A stretch of 64,000 nt of DNA from the NCBI GenBank assembly GCA_910576535.1, contig CAJTKK010000006.1:97967-161966 (forward strand). Direction: 5' to 3'. Origin of the DNA: an uncultured Lachnospiraceae bacterium (GTDB lineage Bacteria; Bacillota; Clostridia; Lachnospirales; Lachnospiraceae). A program made the translations under genes and the position numbers. Below, piece by piece: positions 25,330 to 34,419 of this stretch; positions within the stretch are counted from its first letter, which is position 1, and every line of letters begins with the position of its first letter. The notes beneath the pieces are model-generated. The model made no database searches, had not been told where the DNA came from, and saw nothing but the letters and a program-made list of their open reading frames with translations.

Positions 25330-27927
25330 ATGAATATATCAAAATTCACACAAAAATCCATGCAGGCCGTGGAACGGTGCGAAAAGCTGGCCTATGAATA
25401 TGGGAACCAGGAAATCGAGCAGGAACATCTTTTATATAGTCTTCTGACGATTGAAGACAGCTTGATCTTAAAGCTGATTGAAAAAATGGAAATCCAAAAG
25501 GAACATTTCTTAAACCGCACGGAGGCAGCGCTGCAAAAACGGGTGAAAGTACAAGGCGGCAGGGTGTATGTAGGAAATGATTTGAACCAGGCACTGGTTC
25601 ATGCGGAAGATGAGGCCAGGCAGCTCGGGGATGAATATGTGTCCGTGGAACATTTATTTCTCGCCATGCTCAAGCATCCAAACAAAGAAATAAAAGAAAT
25701 ATTCCGCGAATACGGTATTACAAGGGAGAGATTCCTGCAAGCCCTTTCCACGGTCAGGGGTAACCAGAGAGTTACTTCCGATAACCCGGAAGCGACCTAT
25801 GACACATTGGAAAAGTATGGGCAGGAGCTGGTGGAAAAAGCCAGAAACCAGAAACTGGATCCGGTAATAGGAAGAGACAGTGAGATAAGGAATGTGATCC
25901 GTATTCTTTCCAGAAAGACAAAAAATAACCCAGTCCTTATCGGCGAACCCGGCGTAGGGAAAACGGCTGTAGTGGAAGGGCTGGCACAGCGTATTGTGAG
26001 GGGGGATGTGCCGCAGGGGCTGAAGGATAAAAAGATTTTTGCCCTGGATATGGGCGCCCTTGTGGCTGGCGCAAAATATAGGGGGGAATTTGAGGAACGT
26101 TTAAAGGCGGTGCTGGAAGATGTAAAAGACAGTGATGGGCAGATTATTCTGTTTATTGACGAGCTGCATACGATCGTAGGAGCCGGCAAGACAGACGGCG
26201 CGCTGGATGCAGGCAATATGCTAAAACCGATGCTCGCAAGAGGGGAACTGCACTGTATCGGCGCAACGACATTGGATGAATATAGGAAATATATTGAAAA
26301 AGATGCGGCATTGGAACGCCGGTTCCAGCCGGTTATGGTAGAAGAGCCTACGGTGGAGGACACTATATCCATTTTAAGGGGATTGAAAGAAAGATATGAG
26401 GTATATCATGGCGTAAAAATTATGGATAATGCCCTGGTAAGCGCGGCAGCCTTATCCCACCGTTACATTTCGGACCGTTTTTTGCCGGATAAGGCTATTG
26501 ATCTTGTAGATGAAGCTTGTGCGCTGATCAAAACAGAGCTGGATTCCATGCCTACGGAACTGGATGAACTGCAGCGCAGGATCATGCAGATGGAAATTGA
26601 GGAAGCGGCTTTGAAAAAAGAGGACGACCGGTTAAGCAAAGAAAGACTGGAGGCTTTGCAGAAAGAGCTGGCGGAGTGGAAAGAGGAATTCAATAACAGG
26701 AAGGCGCAATGGGATAATGAAAAAGCGACGGTAGACAAACTGTCCAGGCTGCGGGAACAGATCGAAGCGATAGGCGGTGAGATCCAGATCGCCCAAAGGG
26801 AAGGAAATCTGGAAAAAGCGGCGGAACTAAGTTATGGAAAACTTCCCGCCTTGAAAAAACAGCTTGAAATCGAAGAAAGCAGAGTGAAAAATGAGGATTT
26901 ATCCCTAGTCCATGAAAGCGTCAGCGATGAAGAAATCGCCAAAATTATTTCCCGATGGACGGGTATACCGGTGGCGAAGCTGACCGAGAGCGAAAGGAAT
27001 AAGACACTGCATTTGGATGAGGAACTGCACAAGCGTGTGATCGGGCAGGAAGAAGGGGTAACAAAAGTAACAGAGGCAATTATCCGCTCAAAAGCAGGTA
27101 TCAAGGATCCGGCAAAGCCGATTGGCTCTTTCCTGTTTTTAGGTCCTACCGGCGTTGGTAAGACAGAACTGGCCAAAGCGTTGGCTGCATCGCTTTTTGA
27201 TGATGAAAACAATATGGTGCGCATCGACATGAGCGAGTACATGGAAAAATATTCCGTATCCCGTCTGATCGGGGCGCCTCCCGGATATGTAGGCTATGAA
27301 GAAGGGGGACAGTTGACAGAGGCAGTCAGAAGGAAACCATATTCCGTCGTGCTTTTTGACGAAATAGAAAAGGCGCATCCGGATGTGTTCAACGTACTGC
27401 TGCAGGTATTGGACGATGGACGGATTACGGACTCTCAAGGGCGTACTGTTGATTTTAAAAATACGATTTTAATTATGACTTCCAATATTGGCGCAGGATA
27501 TTTGCTGGAGGGGATTGGGGAAGACGGCAGTATCAGCAGCGGGGCGGAAGAGATGGTATTAGGAGAACTCCGCGCCCATTTCCGGCCGGAATTTTTGAAC
27601 CGGCTGGATGAAACGATTCTCTTTAAACCGTTGACCAAAGAGGATATCGGAGGCATCGTGCATCTGATCGTGGACGACTTGAACAGAAGACTGGCTGACA
27701 GAGAGCTTTGCATTGAGATTTCTCCGGAAGCGGAGCGGTTTATTGTAGAAAATGCTTATGACCCGGTTTACGGGGCAAGGCCTTTGAAACGGTATATCCA
27801 GAAACATGTAGAGACTTTATCGGCAAAACTGATACTTGCCGATGCGGTAAAAGCAAAAGATATTATTGTGATTTCTTTCAAAGACGGGAAACTCACCGCT
27901 GAATGCAAGGAAGGCTCCGTGGAATAA
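25330..27927 (+). CDS. clpB: ATP-dependent disaggregase ClpB
   Basis: An 865-residue Hsp100 chaperone that threads aggregated proteins through its hexameric pore together with DnaK. It has a Clp N-domain (1-150), NBD1 with GEPGVGKT (near 205) and FIDELHT, the middle coiled-coil domain (about 410-520) that separates ClpB from ClpA/ClpC proteins, and NBD2 with GPTGVGKT (near 605) and the conserved end ARPLKRYIQKHVET. Pore-loop sequences KYRGEFEERL and GAPPGYVGYEEGG are present. No ClpP-binding IGF-type loop is evident. The length is normal. A CIRCE element upstream shows HrcA control. It is monocistronic, just outside the accessory island. Confidence 0.97.
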   Translation: MNISKFTQKSMQAVERCEKLAYEYGNQEIEQEHLLYSLLTIEDSLILKLIEKMEIQKEHFLNRTEAALQKRVKVQGGRVYVGNDLNQALVHAEDEARQLGDEYVSVEHLFLAMLKHPNKEIKEIFREYGITRERFLQALSTVRGNQRVTSDNPEATYDTLEKYGQELVEKARNQKLDPVIGRDSEIRNVIRILSRKTKNNPVLIGEPGVGKTAVVEGLAQRIVRGDVPQGLKDKKIFALDMGALVAGAKYRGEFEERLKAVLEDVKDSDGQIILFIDELHTIVGAGKTDGALDAGNMLKPMLARGELHCIGATTLDEYRKYIEKDAALERRFQPVMVEEPTVEDTISILRGLKERYEVYHGVKIMDNALVSAAALSHRYISDRFLPDKAIDLVDEACALIKTELDSMPTELDELQRRIMQMEIEEAALKKEDDRLSKERLEALQKELAEWKEEFNNRKAQWDNEKATVDKLSRLREQIEAIGGEIQIAQREGNLEKAAELSYGKLPALKKQLEIEESRVKNEDLSLVHESVSDEEIAKIISRWTGIPVAKLTESERNKTLHLDEELHKRVIGQEEGVTKVTEAIIRSKAGIKDPAKPIGSFLFLGPTGVGKTELAKALAASLFDDENNMVRIDMSEYMEKYSVSRLIGAPPGYVGYEEGGQLTEAVRRKPYSVVLFDEIEKAHPDVFNVLLQVLDDGRITDSQGRTVDFKNTILIMTSNIGAGYLLEGIGEDGSISSGAEEMVLGELRAHFRPEFLNRLDETILFKPLTKEDIGGIVHLIVDDLNRRLADRELCIEISPEAERFIVENAYDPVYGARPLKRYIQKHVETLSAKLILADAVKAKDIIVISFKDGKLTAECKEGSVE

Positions 27928-28073
27928 AAGCCTTTTAAACTTTTCCGCCAGGTGAATTCTTTTAGAGAAAAACTGCATTTTATACAAAATTTTATTGGAT
28001 AGGATTGACAGAAACAGAGGGGAAGAATTAAACTGAAAAAAAGATAATCTGGAAATGGAAGGAGGGGAAGGCA

Positions 28074-28247
28074 ATGATTCCTAATGATCCTGTGATGCTG
28101 TTAAGCTATGTAAACCTGAAATTAAGGGATTATTATCACAGCTTTGAGGATATGTGCGGAGATATGGATATCAGCAAGGAGATGGTATTGGAAAAATTGG
28201 CATCCATAGATTATCATTACGACGGGGAGAAAAACCAGTTTGTCTGA
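28074..28247 (+). CDS. DUF4250 small protein
   Basis: A 57-residue protein beginning MIPNDPVMLLSYVNLKLRDYY, which matches the DUF4250 family common in Lachnospiraceae and related clostridia. A strong GGAGGGG lies 8 nt before ATG. Its stop overlaps the start region (TTG 28240) of the following ASKHA protein gene, so they are probably co-transcribed. Function unknown in the family. Confidence 0.85.
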   Translation: MIPNDPVMLLSYVNLKLRDYYHSFEDMCGDMDISKEMVLEKLASIDYHYDGEKNQFV

Positions 28248-29811
28248 GCGGATTAAGGTCATAGTCATAGATAGGGAAAATAATATAGAAAAAGAATTGT
28301 TCCATGATAGAGAACAGGCTCTGCTGTATACATTAAGGGAAGGCGGGATTATACTGCCTTCTCTTTGCGGCAGTATGGGGAAATGCGGCAAATGCCAGGT
28401 GCGTTTTTGCGGATATGCCCCATTTCCCGGACAGACGGACAGGGCTGTGATATCGCCGGACAAATTACGGGAAGGATACCGTCTTGCCTGCACGGCGTGC
28501 CCGGGGAAGGACTGTGTGATAGAAACAGCATTTGAAAAGGAAAGGGGAATAGATGTCGTTGTAGAAAGCCGTACAGAGGATGTACTGCGTGAAGGAAGTC
28601 TCAGGGAGAAGGAGGATAGGGATAAAGACGGGGGATGCGGGAAAGGGCAGCAGGATGTGCTGCCGGAAAAGGAGAAGGCTAAAGGATTGGCGGCGGCTGT
28701 GGATATAGGGACGACAACAATAGCGGTGCAGATGATCGAGGCATGGACAGGGCATATTCTGGACACCTACGTGTGCCTGAACCCTCAGGGGAGTTATGGG
28801 ATGGATGTGATTTCCAGAATCCAGGCAGGCACAGAAGGGCATGGGGAGGAACTCCGGCGGCTGGTAAGGGAAGCCTTGGAAGCGGGTATCCGCCGGATGG
28901 CAGAGAACCCGGGGGACGGCAAGCAGCGGAAGCTGGAAAAAATAGTGATTGCCGCCAATACAGCAATGGGGCATCTATTTATGGGTTATCCGGTGGAGTC
29001 TTTGGGGAAAAGTCCGTTCCGGCCGGTGAATATAGGAGCGGTACAGACAGATTTTCTGGGGACGCCGGCCGCTTTGATTCCCGGGATATCGGCTTTTGTA
29101 GGCGGTGATATTATTTCCGGCTTATATGCGTGCGGGCTGTGCCGGCAGACAAACCGCGTATGGCTTTTTTTGGACTTGGGGACGAATGCGGAAATGGTAA
29201 TCGGGGACGGGAGACGGCTGGCTTGCACAGCGGCAGCGGCAGGCCCGGCTTTTGAAGGCAAAGGAAGGTATGGGGCAACCGGAGCCGAACGGATCTCGGC
29301 CATCGCCTATTTGCTGGAACAGGGATTGATTGATAAAACAGGCTTATTGAGAGAACCGTATTTTGAAACGGGGATAGAAACGGAAATAGAAAAACCGGGA
29401 AAAAAAGTATGGGTTTTTGAGGAAGATATCCGGGATATCCAGATGGCAAAGGCGGCCATCCGGGCAGGGATATACTTTTTAATGGAACATTTAGGAATAA
29501 AAGGGCTGGAAGAAGTGGAAAAAGTTTATATAGCGGGAGGGCTTGGTTTTTATTTGGATAAAAAGGCGGCATCCCGGATTGGGCTGATTCCGGCTGAATG
29601 GTTGGAGAAAATAGAAACAATGGGGAACACTGCCCTTGCCGGGGCGCGTTTGCTGGCAAGAGAACTGTGCAAAGAGGATTATAGGGCGGGGAGCGGTATG
29701 GAAGTGATGAACTGTCTGGAGAAAGCGGCGCTGAAAGCAGAGTCTTTTCAACTGGCAGAGGAAGCATCCTTTGAAAAAATATATATAGATTATATGAATT
29801 TTGGGGATTGA
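28240..29811 (+). CDS. 2Fe-2S/ASKHA protein of the corrinoid-activator (RACo/RamA-like) type
   Basis: A 523-residue protein. The N-terminal ferredoxin-like domain has cysteines in SLCGSMGKCGKCQVRF plus a later Cys (RLACTAC), a plant-type 2Fe-2S site. The C-terminal ASKHA ATPase domain starts at LAAAVDIGTTTIAVQMIE and contains LFLDLGTNAEMVIGDG and VYIAGGLGFYLD. This matches the DUF4445 reductive activators of corrinoid proteins, which use ATP to return Co(II) to Co(I) in methyl transfer. TTG 28240 overlaps the end of the DUF4250 gene. No corrinoid protein or methyltransferase gene is in the window, so the partner lies elsewhere or the substrate differs. Confidence 0.85.
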   Translation: MSERIKVIVIDRENNIEKELFHDREQALLYTLREGGIILPSLCGSMGKCGKCQVRFCGYAPFPGQTDRAVISPDKLREGYRLACTACPGKDCVIETAFEKERGIDVVVESRTEDVLREGSLREKEDRDKDGGCGKGQQDVLPEKEKAKGLAAAVDIGTTTIAVQMIEAWTGHILDTYVCLNPQGSYGMDVISRIQAGTEGHGEELRRLVREALEAGIRRMAENPGDGKQRKLEKIVIAANTAMGHLFMGYPVESLGKSPFRPVNIGAVQTDFLGTPAALIPGISAFVGGDIISGLYACGLCRQTNRVWLFLDLGTNAEMVIGDGRRLACTAAAAGPAFEGKGRYGATGAERISAIAYLLEQGLIDKTGLLREPYFETGIETEIEKPGKKVWVFEEDIRDIQMAKAAIRAGIYFLMEHLGIKGLEEVEKVYIAGGLGFYLDKKAASRIGLIPAEWLEKIETMGNTALAGARLLARELCKEDYRAGSGMEVMNCLEKAALKAESFQLAEEASFEKIYIDYMNFGD

Positions 29812-30017
29812 AAAGCGGTTTGACCCGGCTTGTACAGAGGGATGTTTTCCTGAGCGGGCAGTTTTTCCGGACAGCATATTGCTGCCTGGAAGTGAAAAGA
29901 AGGGCGGGCGGCCGGCGCTAGGGGAGAAGGCCGGCGGCAGGGAAATGGGCAAGCGGACAGCTAATGCATGATTGAAAAGGCAGAATGGAAATAATGAGTA
30001 TGATAACGGAGGAAAAA

Positions 30018-30557
30018 ATGGAGAAGGTTGTAAAAAATGAGGAAAAAGAAGCGGTTTCTTTATCATGGGATGAGATTTTCCGCATTGAGGAAGGCAGAAA
30101 AAAGCTGGGGGAGCAGATGCCGGTAGCTCTTTACCGTATGTTTGAATACTCTTTGCGGGACACATTGACGCAGATGTATGGAAAAGAGAGCATGATAAAG
30201 GTATTCCGGGCGGCCGGCGAGATGGCCGGAAGGGAATTCTATAAAAAAAATTTAGACGGAGATTTGATGCTGAATGATTTTTTGGCACAGATACAGCAGA
30301 AACTGCTGGAATACAATTTTGGCATGCTGAGGGTGGAAAAATTCGATGTGCAGACGGGACATGCGGTGCTGGCGGTGAGCGAGGACTTGGATTGTTCTGG
30401 CCTTCCGGCTTCCGGGGAGACGGTATGCAATTATGATGAAGGGTTTATTGCAGGAATATTGAATGCTTATACGCACAAAGAATATGTGGTAACGGAAATC
30501 GACTGCTGGGCTACGGGGGATACGGTATGCCGTTTTGATGCAAAGGTCAAGGAATAG
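30018..30557 (+). CDS. V4R-domain protein
   Basis: A 179-residue protein; ATG 30018 follows GGAGG by 5 nt, and a start at 29985 is possible. The C-terminal half carries the V4R (4-vinyl reductase) pattern: a small beta-alpha domain ending TEIDCWATGDTVCRFDAKV, with the two Cys of the CxxxGDxxCxF motif. V4R domains bind small hydrophobic ligands or metals in sensor proteins and act as adaptors near corrinoid and tetrapyrrole genes. It lies 205 bp after the corrinoid activator-like gene and 20 bp before the DUF1576 gene, which suggests a joint function. Confidence 0.75.
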   Translation: MEKVVKNEEKEAVSLSWDEIFRIEEGRKKLGEQMPVALYRMFEYSLRDTLTQMYGKESMIKVFRAAGEMAGREFYKKNLDGDLMLNDFLAQIQQKLLEYNFGMLRVEKFDVQTGHAVLAVSEDLDCSGLPASGETVCNYDEGFIAGILNAYTHKEYVVTEIDCWATGDTVCRFDAKVKE

Positions 30558-30577
30558 CGGAAAATGGAGGATGGTGA

Positions 30578-31867
30578 ATGGAAAAATGGCTAAATCGTAT
30601 TGCCGGAAAAGAACTGAGGCTGTATAGCCTCTTTTCAGTAGCTGTACTTTTGGCGGCCGCTGCCGCAGCGGCTTTTGCGGAAGGAGGCTTTGAGGGGATG
30701 GCAGAAGGGATGCGGCTGATTGTTGTATCCCGGGATGCGCTCATTACGGATTATTTTGAACTGGCAGGTTACGGGGCGGCATTCTGCAATGCGGCATTTG
30801 TGCTGGGGATAAGCATTGTTCTGATTATTACCCAGAAGATACCTTTTACGGGTCCGACAATGGCGGCTCTTTTTATCAATGCAGGATATGCCCTATGGGG
30901 GAAAAACCCTGTCAATATTATTCCGATTATTTTGGGGACGGCTCTTTACGCGAGGACACATAAATCAAAACTGAACCGTTATATTTATACGGCCTTATTC
31001 GGTACGTGCTTAGCGCCGCTGCTTACCGAACTGGCATATCTGTTCCCCTTCGGGCAGCCGGTGAATTTTTTCCTTGCTGTTGCGGCGGGTATTTTTATCG
31101 GTTTTGTTATGCCGCCTTTGTCCATGCATACGGCATCTATGCATATGGGTTATAATTTGTTCAATGTAGGATTTTCCGGAGGGATACTGGCTTTTATCAT
31201 CGTATGCATTCTACGTGCCTTTGGGATGGAGAGCGATTCCGTGCTGATTTGGAAGGAAGGGCAAAATGCATGGATCGGGGCAGGCTTGTTTTTATATTTC
31301 CTTGCTGCAATAGTGTTTGGATTTCTGATAAGCGGGCTGAAAATAGATGGGCTGAAAAAGATCATGAGCCGTCCGGGGCGGGCAGTAGCTGATTTTGTCC
31401 TGATGGACGGCGCAGGGCCAACGTTAATCAATATGGGATTCGTTGGCATAGCCTGCGAAATCTATGTTCTGCTTGTGGGCGGGGATCTCTCGGGGCCTGT
31501 CGTAGGAGCTATCCTGGCGGTGTTTGGTTTCGCTGCCTTTGGTGTACATATCAAAAATTATTTCCCGGTACTCGCCGGCGTATACATATCCACTTTTTTT
31601 ACCGTATTTTCCCCGGATACCCCCGGTATCCAACTGGCAGCGGTTTTTGCGGCAGGCTTGGCGCCGGTGGCAGGCCAGTTTGGGGCTGTAGCGGGTATGG
31701 TGGCAGGATTCTTACATGCTGCCGTGGTGATGTGTACGGGCCAGATGTATGGGGGTCTGAATTTATATAATAACGGATTCAGCGCCGGCTGGGTGGCAAT
31801 TATAATGGTTCCTGTGACCGAGAGTTTTATGAAACATTTTAAGGAGAGGAAGAGGGAAAGGAAATGA
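30578..31867 (+). CDS. DUF1576 integral membrane protein
   Basis: A 429-residue polytopic membrane protein with roughly ten to twelve helices. Segments such as PFTGPTMAALFINAGYALWGKNPVN, MPPLSMHTASMHMGYNLFNVGF and MYGGLNLYNNGFSAGWVAI match the DUF1576 family, which shows an internal repeat (the YNLFN/LYNNGFS motifs in both halves). It is likely a transporter; the substrate is unknown. It lies 20 bp after the V4R gene and overlaps the next small gene by 4 bp (ATGA). Confidence 0.85.
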   Translation: MEKWLNRIAGKELRLYSLFSVAVLLAAAAAAAFAEGGFEGMAEGMRLIVVSRDALITDYFELAGYGAAFCNAAFVLGISIVLIITQKIPFTGPTMAALFINAGYALWGKNPVNIIPIILGTALYARTHKSKLNRYIYTALFGTCLAPLLTELAYLFPFGQPVNFFLAVAAGIFIGFVMPPLSMHTASMHMGYNLFNVGFSGGILAFIIVCILRAFGMESDSVLIWKEGQNAWIGAGLFLYFLAAIVFGFLISGLKIDGLKKIMSRPGRAVADFVLMDGAGPTLINMGFVGIACEIYVLLVGGDLSGPVVGAILAVFGFAAFGVHIKNYFPVLAGVYISTFFTVFSPDTPGIQLAAVFAAGLAPVAGQFGAVAGMVAGFLHAAVVMCTGQMYGGLNLYNNGFSAGWVAIIMVPVTESFMKHFKERKRERK

Positions 31868-32217
31868 TTCACGAGGAGAAGAAAACAGCGAAAATTATAG
31901 AGGAACTTACCTTGTTTTTTTTCGCTTTAGGAGCGGATAAGATCCAGTCAGGGATAGAAAAGAGCGGAAAGGATGTGACAATAACATTTCAGGCAAACTA
32001 TCATCCGGATTATGCTTATAAATTAGAACAGATGGGGGAATATCTGAATTGCCCGAAGAACGACGGGGTGGAAGATGTTTATTGGGAACTTGCGGGTTCC
32101 GGCGAGCCGGGGGAAACAAGCCAGCTGCTGTTGGTCGGAATGATGATTGACAAGGCGCAGATTAAGATGGGAGAGGGGGAAGTTTATCTTAAGCTGTATA
32201 AAGAACAATTAGAATAA
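31864..32217 (+). CDS. Small soluble protein coupled to DUF1576
   Basis: A 117-residue protein whose ATG overlaps the DUF1576 stop. It has a helical N-terminus (TAKIIEELTLFFFALGA) and a mixed alpha/beta body (ITFQANYHPDYAYKLEQMGEY, WELAGSGEPGETSQLLLVGMMID). No motif is recognised. Tight coupling suggests a cytoplasmic partner of the membrane protein. Confidence 0.65.
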   Translation: MIHEEKKTAKIIEELTLFFFALGADKIQSGIEKSGKDVTITFQANYHPDYAYKLEQMGEYLNCPKNDGVEDVYWELAGSGEPGETSQLLLVGMMIDKAQIKMGEGEVYLKLYKEQLE

Positions 32218-32301
32218 GAGGGCTGTTGTTTACTTTCCGTGCATGAAGCTAGCTGTTTTGCATATATATAGGGTAAGGCGTAAGGAAAGAAAATCCTGGA
32301 T

Positions 32302-32982
32302 ATGAATTGGAAAAAGAAAGTTTTATCTTGTATTATTTTATTGTTTTTGCTGGCAGCAGTCTGTGTGATTGGATATTGGAAACAGGAAGAATTTCCTGTT
32401 TTTGGAAAGACGTTGGATGAAAAAGGGGCCAAGAAAATCGCACTGACCTTTGATGACGGCCCTCATCCTTATTATACGGAGCAGTTGTTGGACGGGCTAA
32501 AAAAACGTGGGGTAAAAGCCACGTTTTTTGTAACGGGGGAACATGCGGAGCTTCATCCGGAGGTGATTAAGAGGATGAGCGAGGAAGGACACCTCATCGG
32601 AAACCATACCTACAGTCATATGCAGCTTAGATCCGGCAACAAGGAGGATTTTAAAGAAGAGCTGATTAAGACAAATGAAATCATAACAGGGATTACCGGG
32701 GAGGAGGTTCTTTATGTGCGGCCTCCTTATGGGAGCTGGGATAAATCTTTTGAATCGGAACTGAATATGTTTCCGGTGCTTTGGACGGTGGATCCTTTGG
32801 ACTGGTGTTCTACCAACGTGGACCGCATTACCCAAAAGATCATATCCAAAGTGGGGGAAAATGATATTATACTGATGCATGACTATTACCCGTCAACAAT
32901 TACCGCTGCTTTGGAAGTCGTGGATGAGCTGCAGGAAGAAGGATATGAATTTGTGACCGTGGAAGAGATATTGTTTGATTAA
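32302..32982 (+). CDS. Polysaccharide deacetylase (NodB/PdaA type)
   Basis: A 226-residue protein with an N-terminal signal anchor (about 6-22) and a NodB homology domain. Motifs: ALTFDDGPHP (metal and catalytic Asp), GNHTYSHMQ (metal-binding HxxxH), RPPYGSWD, and the closing LMHDYYP. Such enzymes remove acetyl groups from N-acetylglucosamine or N-acetylmuramic acid in peptidoglycan at the outer face of the membrane. It stands alone, with no obvious operon partner. Full length. Confidence 0.92.
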   Translation: MNWKKKVLSCIILLFLLAAVCVIGYWKQEEFPVFGKTLDEKGAKKIALTFDDGPHPYYTEQLLDGLKKRGVKATFFVTGEHAELHPEVIKRMSEEGHLIGNHTYSHMQLRSGNKEDFKEELIKTNEIITGITGEEVLYVRPPYGSWDKSFESELNMFPVLWTVDPLDWCSTNVDRITQKIISKVGENDIILMHDYYPSTITAALEVVDELQEEGYEFVTVEEILFD

Positions 32983-33093
32983 ATATTAAATTTCCTTAAA
33001 ATGTTGTCTCCATCCCGCCAATTATGTTAATATCTAATAAGCGCGTACCGTTAGGGACGCAGCCATGTATGATAAGGGCGGGAGAAAAAGAAA

Positions 33094-34419
33094 ATGGATT
33101 TATTTGAATATATGCGGAATACGAATATGGAAAAAGAGTCCCCGCTTGCAGCAAGGTTAAGGCCAAAAACATTGGAGGAAGTGGTGGGCCAGCAGCATAT
33201 TATCGGGAAGGATAAATTGCTGTACCGTGCAATAAAGGCGGATAAACTGAATTCCATTATTTTGTATGGCCCTCCGGGGACGGGGAAGACTACCTTGGCA
33301 AAAGTAATTGCCAATACGACCAGTGCGGAATTTACACAGATCAATGCTACCGCTGCAGGAAAAAAGGATATGGAAGAGGTCATAAAAGAGGCAAAAAACA
33401 GGCAGGGGATGTATGGAAAGAAAACAATATTGTTCATTGATGAAATACACCGGTTTAATAAAGGACAGCAGGATTATCTGCTTCCTTTTGTGGAAGACGG
33501 AACAGTTATAATGATCGGGGCGACAACGGAAAACCCGTATTTTGAAGTGAACGGGGCGCTCATTTCCCGTTCCATTATCTTTGAATTAAAATCATTGTCC
33601 ATTGAGGATATTAAGACGCTGATTTTGCGGGCCGTATATGACAGGGAAAGAGGTATGGGGGCATATGAGGCTGAAATAGAAGAAGATGCGTTAGAATTCC
33701 TGGCCGAGCTTTCCGGAGGGGATGCCAGACATGCCTTGAATGCTGTAGAACTGGGGGTTATGACAACCCAGCGCGGCGGGGACGGAAAAATACATATTAC
33801 GGTGGAGGTAGCGCAGGAATGCATCCAGAAAAGAGTTCTGCGCTATGATAAAGCAGGGGATAATCATTACGATGTGGTGTCCGCGTTTATTAAAAGCATG
33901 AGGGGATCCGATCCGGATGCCGCGGTTTATTATTTGGCGCGGATGCTTTATGCAGGGGAACAGATTTCTTTCATTACAAGAAGGATCATGATCTGCGCAT
34001 CGGAAGATGTGGGGAATGCGGATCCTGATGCGCTGCAGGTAGCCGTAAACGCCAGCCTGGCGGCAGAAAGGGTGGGGATGCCGGAAGCTCAGATTATTTT
34101 GGCGCAGGCGGTTACCTATGTAGCCAGCGCGCCTAAGAGCAATGCGGCAGTGATGGCTATTGGGGATGCATGGAAGACGGTGGAAGAGACAGGAAATCTT
34201 CCGGTCCCGGTTCATCTGCAGGACGCCCATTATAAAGGGGCTGCAAAGCTGGGCCGGGGAACCGGGTACCAGTATGCCCACGACTATCCCAATCATTACG
34301 TGCGGCAGCAATATCTTCCTTATGAGTTATCCGGCAAAGAGTTTTATAGGCCTTCCGGCAATGGGTATGAAAGAAAAATAAAAGAACATATGGCGAGAAT
34401 AAAAAAAGAGGCAGATTAA
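33094..34419 (+). CDS. rarA: Replication-associated AAA ATPase RarA/MgsA
   Basis: A 441-residue protein with LAARLRPKTLEEVVGQQHI at the start, Walker A GPPGTGKTT (near 60), Walker B LFIDEIHRFNKGQQD, sensor motif GATTENPYFEVN and the C-terminal MgsA tetramerisation domain (RMLYAGEQISFITRRI...). RarA acts at stalled forks with SSB and is related to clamp-loader subunits. The TAA stop is followed directly by the ATG of the DUF5722 gene, so the two are co-transcribed. A weak promoter TTGTCT-17-TTAATA lies at 33004-33032. Confidence 0.94.
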   Translation: MDLFEYMRNTNMEKESPLAARLRPKTLEEVVGQQHIIGKDKLLYRAIKADKLNSIILYGPPGTGKTTLAKVIANTTSAEFTQINATAAGKKDMEEVIKEAKNRQGMYGKKTILFIDEIHRFNKGQQDYLLPFVEDGTVIMIGATTENPYFEVNGALISRSIIFELKSLSIEDIKTLILRAVYDRERGMGAYEAEIEEDALEFLAELSGGDARHALNAVELGVMTTQRGGDGKIHITVEVAQECIQKRVLRYDKAGDNHYDVVSAFIKSMRGSDPDAAVYYLARMLYAGEQISFITRRIMICASEDVGNADPDALQVAVNASLAAERVGMPEAQIILAQAVTYVASAPKSNAAVMAIGDAWKTVEETGNLPVPVHLQDAHYKGAAKLGRGTGYQYAHDYPNHYVRQQYLPYELSGKEFYRPSGNGYERKIKEHMARIKKEAD

